From: Comamonadaceae bacterium
GTDB taxonomy: Bacteria > Pseudomonadota > Gammaproteobacteria > Burkholderiales > Burkholderiaceae_C
Direction of reading: 5' to 3'
Assembly (NCBI GenBank): GCA_947476465.1
Contig: CANJQN010000039.1
Span: forward strand, 1-40,358
DNA: 40,358 bases
Both the position numbers and the translations under genes were made by a program. Shown here one piece after another: positions 1-6,578 of the stretch (position 1 is its first letter; the number at the start of each line of letters is the position of its first letter). The notes below the pieces were generated by a model. It worked only from the letters and a program-made list of their open reading frames with translations, did no database searches and had not been told where the DNA came from.

Positions 1-127
1 CGCCACGCCTCTGGATCCCCGCCTTCGCGGGGATGACATTCATCTCGTCATTCCCGCGAAGGCGGGGGGACGGCACGTCACGTGGGTAGACGCCTCGCCT
101 CTGGATCCCCGCCTGCGCGGGGATGAC
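1..127. repeat. Palindromic REP-like repeat cluster
   Basis: Three copies of a short palindromic element are visible: 11-37 (CTGGATCCCCGCC..GATGAC), the inverted form at 47-68 (GTCATTCCCGCGAAGGCGGG) and 101-127. The first and third also share their upstream flank, so 1-37 and 91-127 form a near-identical direct repeat. The opposed copies can fold into a long hairpin. The block lies just past the stop of the leftward SDR gene, where such elements often sit. The same family recurs at 35067-35170 and 36927-37108. Confidence 0.85.
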
Positions 128-128
128 G

Positions 129-267
129 AAAAGTTATTCCGGACACCCGTGCGCCTGCGCGGGGATGACGACTACTTGAATCTATTCCGGACACCAGTGC
201 GCCTTCGCGGGGATGACGGCGACTTGAATCTATTGCGGACACCGGTGCGCGTTCGCGGGAATGACGG
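129..267. repeat. Three-unit tandem repeat of about 48 bp with a REP arm
   Basis: Three successive units (about 129-170, 171-219, 220-267) each contain ATT(C/G)CGGACACC(C/A/G)GTGCG followed by a CGCGGG(G/A)ATGACG REP half. Units 2 and 3 also share ACTTGAATCTATT. The repeat appears to have grown by duplicating a REP arm with its flank. No coding function is seen. Confidence 0.75.
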
Positions 268-303
268 TCACGGGGCTGGGGTCTCGCGTTCGATGACGGC
301 ACA

Positions 304-1221
304 TCAGGCGGGGTCCCAGTCGAAGACGTCCTGCGAGCGGTCCAGCTTGTAGAACGACGGGCGCATCGCCGGGATGGCGCGCTCGGCCACCGTCTGGGGT
401 GTCCAGCCTTCGCCACCAGCGTGCATTGAGCGCAGCGGGCGGCTCTGGCTCATGAGGAAGATCTCGTTGGCGCGCACCGCGAAGATCTGGCCGGACACCT
501 CGGCCGCCGCATCGCTGGCCAGGTACACCGCCAGCGGGGCGATCTTGGCCGTTTCCATGGTTTTGAGGCGCTCGACGCGGGCCTGCTGCTCGGGCGTCTC
601 GGTGGGCATGGCGCCAATCATGCGGCTCCAGGCGAAAGGCGAAATGCAGTTGGAGCGCACCTTGAACCGGGCCATGTCCATCGCGATCGACTTCGACAGC
701 GCCGCGATGCCCAGCTTGGCCGCCGAATAGTTGGCCTGCCCGAAATTGCCGATCAGGCCGGAGGTCGACACCATGTGCACGTACGAACCCGACTGCTGCG
801 CCTTGAAGTGCGGGGCGGCGGCACGTGAGACGTAGAAGGCGCCATTGAGGTGCACGTCGATCACGGCACGCCACTCGTCGACGCTCATGTTGAAGAAGAA
901 GCGGTCGCGAAGGATGCCGGCGTTGTTGATGACGCCGTCGATGCGCCCGAAGGTGTCGACGGCCTGAGTCACCATGCGGTTGGCGCCATCCCAGTCGGCG
1001 ACGCTGTCGCCGTTGGCGACTGCCGTGCCGCCGGCGGCAACGATCTCCTGCACCACCTGCTCGGCGCGGGCGAGGTCCTGGCCTTCACCGCCGACGGAGG
1101 CGCCCAGATCATTGACCACCACCTTGGCGCCCTCACGCGCCAGTGCGAGGGCGAAATCGCGGCCGATGCCGCCGCCGGCGCCGGTAACCAGCACCACCTT
1201 GTCCTGTACGAACTTCATCAT
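304..1221 (-). CDS. SDR-family 3-hydroxyacyl-CoA dehydrogenase-like protein
   Basis: This is a 305-aa short-chain dehydrogenase/reductase. It shows the nucleotide-binding TGAGGGIG (residues 13-20), NNAG (99-102), and a catalytic Ser152, YSAAK with Tyr165 and Lys169. The stretches VVVNDLG, GGEGQ, INNAGILRDR and GNFGQANYSAAKLG match the N-terminal dehydrogenase domain of peroxisomal multifunctional enzyme type 2, so oxidation of a (3R)-hydroxyacyl-CoA is the best guess. I chose the ATG at 1221 because GGAG lies 8 bases upstream and it overlaps the upstream stop as TGATG, implying translational coupling with the citryl-CoA-lyase-like gene. The C-terminal part after residue 245 (FAVRANEIFLMSQSRP) is the tail usual for this subgroup. 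The substrate is not determined. Confidence 0.85.
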   Translation of the reverse strand: MMKFVQDKVVLVTGAGGGIGRDFALALAREGAKVVVNDLGASVGGEGQDLARAEQVVQEIVAAGGTAVANGDSVADWDGANRMVTQAVDTFGRIDGVINNAGILRDRFFFNMSVDEWRAVIDVHLNGAFYVSRAAAPHFKAQQSGSYVHMVSTSGLIGNFGQANYSAAKLGIAALSKSIAMDMARFKVRSNCISPFAWSRMIGAMPTETPEQQARVERLKTMETAKIAPLAVYLASDAAAEVSGQIFAVRANEIFLMSQSRPLRSMHAGGEGWTPQTVAERAIPAMRPSFYKLDRSQDVFDWDPA

Positions 1222-2024
1222 CAATTGTTCTCCGTCTTGGGGGCTGCGGGGCGCATGTGCTCCGTGGCCATCTCGTCCACCCGGTGCCAGATCTCCTCGG
1301 CCATCGGCCGGCGCGATTCCTCCAGGATGTGGCCGACCAACCCGACCGCGCGGGCCATCACACCCAGGCCGCGGCAGATCTTCCAGTCGAAGCCCATCTC
1401 GCAGCACAACGCGCCGATCGCGCCGGTGGCATTGACCGGCAGCACCTTGCCGCTGGCGCGCTCGGCCTCTTGGGCCACGGCCAGCATCAGCTTGATGTAG
1501 GGGCCGTCGAAACCGTTGTCCTTGGCCAGTGCCAGCAGGCGCGGAGTGCGTGGGTCGATCGGCTTGTGAATCGGGTGGCCGATGCCGGGGACGATGCGGC
1601 CCTGGCTGCGGTATTGCTCGACCGCGCTACGTGCCAGCGCGGTGAAGTCGGCCGCCGCGTCGGGCTTGGGCATGGCCTCGCTGAGCAGGCGGGCGGCGCC
1701 CTCGATGCTGCCCACGAACACCGTGCCCAGGCCATTCAGCCCCGCGGCGACCGCGCCTTGCAGCGACTCGGGCGCGCCCAGGTAGGTCATGCGGGCCACG
1801 ATGGCGCTGGGTGTCATGCCGTGCTCGACCAGGGTGACCACCATCGCGTTGAACATGCGCGATTCGGCCGGCGTCGGAAAGCGCCCGGTCAGTTCCATGA
1901 ACCCCATGTCGCCCAGGTTCAGGTGCCCCAGGATCTCGGAGGGGAAATCCCGCCCGAACACGGTGATGCTGGAGGCGTCGCTCCAGCCGATATCGGTGCG
2001 TACTTCTTTCTTCTTTCGTGCCAC
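1221..2024 (-). CDS. Citryl-CoA lyase-like / citrate synthase-fold protein
   Basis: This 267-aa protein resembles the C-terminal citryl-CoA lyase domain of ATP-citrate lyase. Corresponding blocks are VEHGMTPSA (His68), GIGHPIHK (His150), NATGAIGAL and ARAVGLVGHILEE. It is much shorter than a citrate synthase (about 430 aa) but near the usual length for stand-alone citryl-CoA-lyase-like proteins. The Asp of the NVDG motif, catalytic in ATP-citrate lyase and citrate synthase, is Thr200 here, so the reaction may differ from citryl-CoA cleavage. The start is GTG with AGGAG just upstream. It is the first gene of a two-gene operon with the SDR, divergent from a LysR gene. A role in cleaving or forming a C-C bond in an acyl-CoA intermediate is inferred. 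Confidence 0.75.
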   Translation of the reverse strand: MARKKKEVRTDIGWSDASSITVFGRDFPSEILGHLNLGDMGFMELTGRFPTPAESRMFNAMVVTLVEHGMTPSAIVARMTYLGAPESLQGAVAAGLNGLGTVFVGSIEGAARLLSEAMPKPDAAADFTALARSAVEQYRSQGRIVPGIGHPIHKPIDPRTPRLLALAKDNGFDGPYIKLMLAVAQEAERASGKVLPVNATGAIGALCCEMGFDWKICRGLGVMARAVGLVGHILEESRRPMAEEIWHRVDEMATEHMRPAAPKTENN

Positions 2025-2079
2025 GGTCTCTCCTTGCGGTGGGCGGCAATGCTAGCGGGCACGCTCGTGGCGTGGCAAG

Positions 2080-2105
2080 TTAAATAATTTGAATGATTGT
2101 TAAAG
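2080..2105 (+). promoter_or_regulatory. Candidate LysR operator, copy 1
   Basis: This A+T-rich 26-bp sequence lies in the 92-bp divergent region between the citryl-CoA-lyase-like gene and lysR. It matches 21 of 26 positions of the sequence at 4052-4077 upstream of the Bug receptor gene. The shared core reads AAATAATNTGAATNNTTGTT. LysR proteins usually bind such sites between divergent promoters; binding here is inferred. Confidence 0.6.
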
Positions 2106-2116
2106 TATGGCTTGCG

Positions 2117-3016
2117 ATGAAGATCAATTTCAAGCTCCTCACCACCTTCCTGGCGGTGGCCGACAACGCCAGCTTTCGCAAAGCGGCCGACCAGACCCAC
2201 CTGTCACTGCCCGCCGTCAGCATGCAGATCAAGCAGCTGGAGGAGCAGCTGGGCGTGGCGCTGTTCCAGCGCACCACGCGCCGCGTCGAGCTCACCCGCG
2301 AGGGCGAGCAGCTCATGATCAGCACCCGCAAGGCGATGGCCGAGCTCGATGGCGCCCTCACCAGCATCCAGCAGGCGGCGAACCTGCAGCATGGGCACCT
2401 GTCCTTCGGCTGCGTGCCCACCATCGCCGGAACGCGCCTGCCGCAATTGCTGGTGGAGTTCGCCCGGCGCTTTCCGGCTATCTCGGTGCGGGTGCGCGAG
2501 CTGGCGCAGCCCGAGCTGCTGGAAGCGGTGCGCCGGCGCGAGCTCGATTTCGGCATCGGCCCGCAGCCCGAAAAGCACGGCGAGCTCGATTTCCGGCCAT
2601 TGTTCGTCGATGAATACGTCGCCCTGGTGCCGGCCTCGCACCCGGTGGCCGGCAAGTCGGGCATCTCCCTGCGCGAGCTGTGCCGAATGACGCTGCTGAC
2701 GCTGGGCGCCTCGCAGTTCCAGGGCCAACTGATTGCCGCACTGGCCGAAGAGCGCCTGGAGCCGGAGCTGAACTACGAGTTCACCCACGTCAGCACCTTG
2801 GTGGCCATGGTCGAGGCGGGCCTGGGTGTGGGCGTCATGCCGGCTGTGGCGGTGCCGCCGCGGCGCACGGCGCTCAAGGCCTTGCGCATCATTCGTCCGG
2901 TGCTCACGCGCACTATCTCGGTGGTTACCATCCGAGGCCACACACTCTCGCCGTCGGCGGCGAGCTTCGTGGAGCTGTGCGATCTGCTGGTGCCCAGGAA
3001 GTCGAAGGCGGCCTAG
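2117..3016 (+). CDS. LysR-family transcriptional regulator
   Basis: This 299-aa regulator has an N-terminal winged helix-turn-helix (residues about 2-60: LLTTFLAVADNASF, AADQTHLSLPAVSMQIKQLE, LFQRTTRRVELT). A periplasmic-binding-protein-like effector domain follows from about residue 88. I chose the ATG at 2117 (MKINFKLL) over the frame opening at 2093 because it gives the standard LysR N-terminus. It diverges from the citryl-CoA-lyase/SDR operon and converges on the Bug receptor gene with 8 bases between the stops. The standard LysR model would make it a co-inducer-responsive regulator of those genes, supported by the repeated 26-bp motif. The inducer is unknown; an organic acid or its CoA ester is plausible. 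Confidence 0.92.
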   Translation: MKINFKLLTTFLAVADNASFRKAADQTHLSLPAVSMQIKQLEEQLGVALFQRTTRRVELTREGEQLMISTRKAMAELDGALTSIQQAANLQHGHLSFGCVPTIAGTRLPQLLVEFARRFPAISVRVRELAQPELLEAVRRRELDFGIGPQPEKHGELDFRPLFVDEYVALVPASHPVAGKSGISLRELCRMTLLTLGASQFQGQLIAALAEERLEPELNYEFTHVSTLVAMVEAGLGVGVMPAVAVPPRRTALKALRIIRPVLTRTISVVTIRGHTLSPSAASFVELCDLLVPRKSKAA

Positions 3017-3024
3017 TCAGCCGC

Positions 3025-3993
3025 TTACTGCGGCTCGATGCCCGCCTTCTGCATCAGCGATTCCCAGCGCGGGTTGTCGCCCTTGATGCGTTTGTCCAGG
3101 TCCGCCGCCGACAGTGGCATCACCGAGGTGTTGAGCGTCTGGAACCGCGCCTTGACCTCGGTCTTGTCCAGTGCGGCACGCACGGCGGCGTCGAGCTTGT
3201 CGACCACCGCAGGCGGGGTGCCGGCCGGCGCCATCACCGCGATGATGGTCTCCAGGCTGCCGCTGGCCCGCGGGAAAGCCTCTTGCAGCGTGGGAATATC
3301 CGGCGCGCCGCCATAGCGCTTGGCGGCCGATATGGCCAGGGCCCGCGCCTTGTTGCCATTGACCTGCGCCAGCCCGCTGCCCAGGTCGACCACCGCCACC
3401 TGCACCTGCCCGCCGATCAGGTCGGTGACCGCCTGCGGGATGCCGCGATAGCTCACGGCGGTCGGCTTGGAATCGGTCACGGTCGAGAACAGCGCGACGG
3501 CGATCTGGCCGCTGGGCGAGCCGAAGGCCATGGTCAGCGGCGGCTGGGCCTGATTGGCGGCCTTTGCCAGGTCCGCGACGGAGCGCAGCGGCGACGACAG
3601 CGGCACCAGGAACATCATGGACGTGGAGCCCACGCCGGCCACCGCAGCAAAGCCTTGCACCGGCTCGTACGGCAGGGTCTTGAACAGGCTCTTGGCGACG
3701 AACATGGCCGACGACCCCAGCAGCAGGGTGTAGCCGTCCGGCTTGGCGTTGGCGACATAGGCCGCGCCGATGGTGCCTTGCGCGCCGGCCTTGTTCTCCA
3801 CCACCATCGGTTGCCCGAGCAAGGGACTGACCGCGTTGGCCAGGATGCGGGCCACGCTGTCAGTGACCGAGCCGGCGGGGAAGGGCGCGACCAGTGTCAC
3901 GGGGCGGGTGGGAAAGTCTTGTGCGTGTGCCAGGGCGGCCGATGCGCTGAGAAGCGAGGCGACCACCCAGCGAATCCAATGTCTGCGTACCAA
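3025..3993 (-). CDS. Bug-family (TctC-like) tripartite transporter solute receptor
   Basis: This 322-aa exported protein has a signal peptide (RRHWIRWVVASLLSASAALAHA). The Bug hallmarks follow: FPTRPVTLVAPFPAGSVTD, ILANAVSPLLGQPMVVENKAGAQG, PDGYTLLLGS and an APAGTPPAVVDKL block. Such receptors bind carboxylates in the periplasm and pass them to TctAB membrane subunits. No TctA or TctB lies beside this copy, so it is an orphan receptor, as is common in Burkholderiales; it might serve the TctAB at 16622-18648 or act in signalling. I chose the TTG at 3993 because AGGAG lies 7 bases upstream and the signal peptide starts there. A copy of the 26-bp LysR-linked motif lies 59-84 bp upstream of this start. 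Confidence 0.9.
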   Translation of the reverse strand: MVRRHWIRWVVASLLSASAALAHAQDFPTRPVTLVAPFPAGSVTDSVARILANAVSPLLGQPMVVENKAGAQGTIGAAYVANAKPDGYTLLLGSSAMFVAKSLFKTLPYEPVQGFAAVAGVGSTSMMFLVPLSSPLRSVADLAKAANQAQPPLTMAFGSPSGQIAVALFSTVTDSKPTAVSYRGIPQAVTDLIGGQVQVAVVDLGSGLAQVNGNKARALAISAAKRYGGAPDIPTLQEAFPRASGSLETIIAVMAPAGTPPAVVDKLDAAVRAALDKTEVKARFQTLNTSVMPLSAADLDKRIKGDNPRWESLMQKAGIEPQ

Positions 3994-4051
3994 GCGAAGT
4001 CTCCTGATAGTTATCGGGGTGAGCGTAGGGCCGGATCGCCGCCCGCACAAA

Positions 4052-4077
4052 TCAAATAATCTGAATCTTTGTTCAAG
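4052..4077 (+). promoter_or_regulatory. Candidate LysR operator, copy 2
   Basis: This 26-bp sequence matches 2080-2105 at 21 of 26 positions in the same orientation. It contains CAAA-N11-TTTG, an inverted pair with an 11-bp gap as in classical LysR boxes. It lies upstream of the orphan Bug receptor gene. Regulation by the LysR at 2117-3016 is inferred. Confidence 0.6.
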
Positions 4078-4103
4078 CCGCGGACAACACCAGTGCGGCG
4101 GCC

Positions 4104-4472
4104 TCAACGCGGCGCCAGATCCGCCGCCACGTACTGGCCGGCCTCGCGGATCCCCCGAAACCGCACGCCGTCGCCGGGCTTGAGCCGCGCGAGCACGCTG
4201 CGGTCCTTGACCTGAAATTCCATGGCCATGGGCGACATGCCCAGGTTGGGAATCTCCTCATGATCGATCACGATCGTGCCGTCCGCGGGCTCGATGCTCA
4301 CCACCTTGCCGAACACGAACGAGGCCCTCTCGGCTGTGGCGGGCACGGACGCCATCCTTGGCAATGTGGGCGTCGATGTCTGCGCCCGAACCTGTAGCCC
4401 ATACGAGGCGGCCGTGACGGCCAGGATGGCGGCGACGCGATGGAGAATCGAGGCTGTCTTGTGCGGTGTCAT
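4104..4472 (-). CDS. Periplasmic CusF-like copper-binding protein
   Basis: This 122-aa protein has a signal peptide (residues 1-30, ending LQVRA) and one small CusF-type beta-barrel domain (about 50-119: GKVVSIEPADGTIVIDHEEI, MSPMAMEF, LKPGDGVRF). His71, Met82 and Met84 fall exactly on the spacing of the Cu(I)/Ag(I) ligands His36, Met47 and Met49 of E. coli CusF. The position of Trp44, which caps the metal in CusF, is Met79. The ATG at 4472 has AGGAG 11 bases upstream. No copper efflux or oxidase gene adjoins it, so its partner is unknown. It probably shuttles or sequesters Cu(I) in the periplasm. Confidence 0.82.
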   Translation of the reverse strand: MTPHKTASILHRVAAILAVTAASYGLQVRAQTSTPTLPRMASVPATAERASFVFGKVVSIEPADGTIVIDHEEIPNLGMSPMAMEFQVKDRSVLARLKPGDGVRFRGIREAGQYVAADLAPR

Positions 4473-4602
4473 CGGTCTGGTCACTCCTACTTCGAACCAG
4501 TGCAGTATGCGGATCGAATGTTCCGAATCTGTGACGCAAGCACGCGCAGGTGGCGATCGCGGCGATGTCTTACTCGGGTGTCGGAACACTCCGACGAGCT
4601 CA

Positions 4603-5016
4603 TCAGTCGTCCAGCGACGCGCTCCAGCGGTCGCCCCAGCCCTTGCGGGTGTCGTCCAGCTCACGCCGGCTGCGTTTGGTGGGGCGCCCCTGCTCGATCG
4701 ACAGGGCGGGCTCGCGGGCATAGCGCCGCTGCTCGGCCGCCTGGTCGCGGGCGGCAAGGCTCTCGGTGGTTTCCTCGTACAGCAGCTGGGCGGCCGGCGC
4801 CGGGCCGCGCAGGCCCGAGATGCCAAGCACGGTCACCGTGCGGGTGACCGCCTCACGCCGGATCGCGACGGTGTCGCCCACCTTGACCTCGCGGGCGGGC
4901 TTGGCGTCCTGGCCGTTGACGGCCACGCGGCCTTTGCCGATCTCTTCGCTGGCGAGCGAGCGCGTCTTGTAAAAGCGCGCGGCCCACAGCCATTTGTCGA
5001 TGCGTAACCTGTCCAT
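4603..5016 (-). CDS. hslR: Ribosome-associated heat shock protein Hsp15 (S4 domain)
   Basis: This 137-aa protein begins with an S4 RNA-binding domain (MDRLRIDKWLWAARFYKTRS, then GKGRVAVNGQDAKPAREVKVGD) and ends in a basic tail (RPTKRSRRELDDTRKGWGDRW). This layout and length match Hsp15. The E. coli protein binds free 50S subunits that carry a nascent chain and helps recycle stalled ribosomes after heat shock. The start is the ATG at 5016, where the family N-terminus begins; the frame is open further upstream but that part lacks homology. It stands alone in leftward orientation and does not appear to form an operon with the copper protein, from which 130 bases separate it. Confidence 0.88.
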   Translation of the reverse strand: MDRLRIDKWLWAARFYKTRSLASEEIGKGRVAVNGQDAKPAREVKVGDTVAIRREAVTRTVTVLGISGLRGPAPAAQLLYEETTESLAARDQAAEQRRYAREPALSIEQGRPTKRSRRELDDTRKGWGDRWSASLDD

Positions 5017-5537
5017 GTCAGATCGAATTGTGTGTAAAGGGTAGCGGCACATTGGCGTCGAGGCCGCCAATGCGACCTTCGGCGACGCGCCTGCCCAGGG
5101 TCATTGAACCATGCGACTGACCGCCTCGCCGCAGCGTCGGCGATCTTGCGGCCCCGCCTGGCAGGGACGGGTCCCGATCAGCGGGGCTGAAAAGCGATGC
5201 CCCGCTCAGGCCCCCGTGGTTGCGGACTGAATATCGGCCGTGTCAAAAATGTAACTTTCAAACAGCATAAATATTACAAATATACTAAAGTACCCATAAA
5301 TAGTAACAGCTCAAACCATCTTCGCATTCATGGCAAACACCTACACTGATGCACAGCCGACGATCGAAACGTCGGCTTCCAACCCCGGCTCAGAATTCAG
5401 TCGGCAGGCTCAGATTTTCATCGGCGCGGACAGGAGCAGTGCGGAATTTAAATGGAGTTTGTATCAAGTAAATTCTTGACCTGTCGATTATCAAATATGT
5501 TTTTTGGTATTTCTGACTCGCATAGAAAGTTGCTTAC
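5017..5537. other. Long intergenic region with hairpins and a rise in A+T
   Basis: No convincing long gene lies here. Two inverted repeats are visible: 5180-5187 with 5199-5206 (AGCGGGGC, 11-base loop) and 5355-5362 with 5370-5377 (AGCCGACG, 7-base loop). Neither is followed by a T-run. From about 5240 the base composition turns markedly A+T-rich compared with the rest of the window, which continues into the gene at 5538. The promoter for that gene is probably here, but no clear -35/-10 pair stands out. Confidence 0.5.
5330..5479 (+). CDS. Possible small 49-aa protein, unrecognised
   Basis: A short open frame starts at ATG 5330 (MANTYTDAQPTIETSASNPG) and ends at TGA 5479. It has no good ribosome binding site and contains the 5355-5377 hairpin. 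The sequence is not recognised and shows no signal peptide or membrane segment. It may be a chance frame in the A+T-richer region, so it is listed only as a possibility. Confidence 0.15.
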   Translation: MANTYTDAQPTIETSASNPGSEFSRQAQIFIGADRSSAEFKWSLYQVNS

Positions 5538-6515
5538 TTGAAACCCAATTTCATTCAGTTTTGGCTAGGCTGCGTCATCAGTTTTCTGATGGTTCATGCC
5601 GCATATGCACAGCCTAGAAAAAGGGTTGCGCCTGTGGCTGCAGAGGCGCCCTCGGGTTCGTGTGTCATTGCAGAGTTCAGGCATATCGCATTAACCGTAC
5701 ATGATCCTCAAGAGCGGCAAAACAAAGCGATTGAATGGCTGCAAAAAAATGGCAGCTTTTGCGCCCTCGAAAAAATGTTCATTCTTGTTTCAAGCAAAGC
5801 TTCATTGTTGGGAACTGCAGACAGTGTGGCATTGGGTACAGTCATAGACAGCATCATTGAAAAGCGCATGGGCGGTGATCATGTCGTCGTTAGTCGATAC
5901 TATCAACCTGATGTGCAAAGTCCTGGCAAGAGCCGTGAAGAAGCCACTGCAGTTAAAACCACCGGGTCGAGCCCTGCGCCAAATCCAACAGCGGGTGGCC
6001 CTGCGGGCCGTGGTGCGGCAACGCCTGCGGTTGTGGCGCTGGCAGCTGCACCGGCTTTTGGTGCAATGCCGGCTGCAACCGGCGCAGCCAGTATTAACAT
6101 CAACATGGGTGGTCCCAAGCCACCCGACGAAGACATGTCCCGCAAGTACCCCTTGCCAACGGAGCCCATGTTTTTATTTCCACCAGAGTTCGGAGCCCCC
6201 ACGCTCAATTATTTTGGGAAAATCAGACGCCAATTTGTGCGTTCATTTTTCATGGAAACATTGTCTCCCGGTAAATGCCCTGAAGGTATGAATTGGCGCA
6301 ATGATGCCTGTGAAGCTGGCTTCAAAGTGGCCTGGAAATTTGGCGAGAAATTGCCCCAAGGTGCCCAAACCCATGCTGTCGACCTCAAGTTGGTGGAAAA
6401 GCTCAACTTTGACCCTGGCTATACTTTTGTGAGGGTCGGGGGTGACATTCTGGCGCTAGAGCGCGACACTGGAAAAGTAGCCGACGCTGTGCTCAATTTG
6501 GGCAAGACCACCTGA
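5538..6515 (+). CDS. Exported protein of unknown function
   Basis: This 325-aa protein is not recognised. It starts with a signal peptide (KPNFIQFWLGCVISFLMVHAAYA, cleavage before QPRKR). An N-terminal region of about 90 residues follows with two cysteines (GSCVIAEF, GSFCALEK). Residues about 130-200 form a low-complexity Ala/Gly/Pro linker. The C-terminal domain (about 205-325) has a second cysteine pair (PGKCPEGMNWRNDACEAGF) that could form a disulfide. The start is TTG at 5538, chosen because the signal peptide begins there; the ribosome site is weak (AGAAAG). Its A+T content and codon use differ visibly from its neighbours, suggesting acquisition by transfer. It converges on the hybrid kinase gene and has no operon partner. 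Confidence 0.7.
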   Translation: MKPNFIQFWLGCVISFLMVHAAYAQPRKRVAPVAAEAPSGSCVIAEFRHIALTVHDPQERQNKAIEWLQKNGSFCALEKMFILVSSKASLLGTADSVALGTVIDSIIEKRMGGDHVVVSRYYQPDVQSPGKSREEATAVKTTGSSPAPNPTAGGPAGRGAATPAVVALAAAPAFGAMPAATGAASININMGGPKPPDEDMSRKYPLPTEPMFLFPPEFGAPTLNYFGKIRRQFVRSFFMETLSPGKCPEGMNWRNDACEAGFKVAWKFGEKLPQGAQTHAVDLKLVEKLNFDPGYTFVRVGGDILALERDTGKVADAVLNLGKTT

Positions 6516-6578
6516 GCTTTGACGCTTATTGCGTGCAAGTTCGCGTGCATGTAACGGTGCTGTTTCACAATGAGCTGG

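Noticed and set aside
101..267. CRISPR-like periodic array
   Set aside because: The repeats are about 48 bp apart but the whole unit repeats, without unique spacers; there are only three units and no cas genes.
1..267. Insertion sequence or integron remnant
   Set aside because: No transposase or integrase reading frame and no terminal inverted repeats with target duplication; the palindromes are short REP-type elements.
3017..3024. Terminator between lysR and the Bug gene
   Set aside because: Only 8 bases separate the convergent stops and no hairpin is visible.
2680..4059. Long open frame opposite the Bug receptor gene
   Set aside because: It is a high-G+C antisense shadow, rich in Arg/Gly/His with no domain, while the opposite strand has a clear signal peptide and Bug motifs.
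5180..5206. Rho-independent terminator between hslR and the exported-protein gene
   Set aside because: The stem is good but no T-run follows on either strand, and both adjacent genes point away from the gap.
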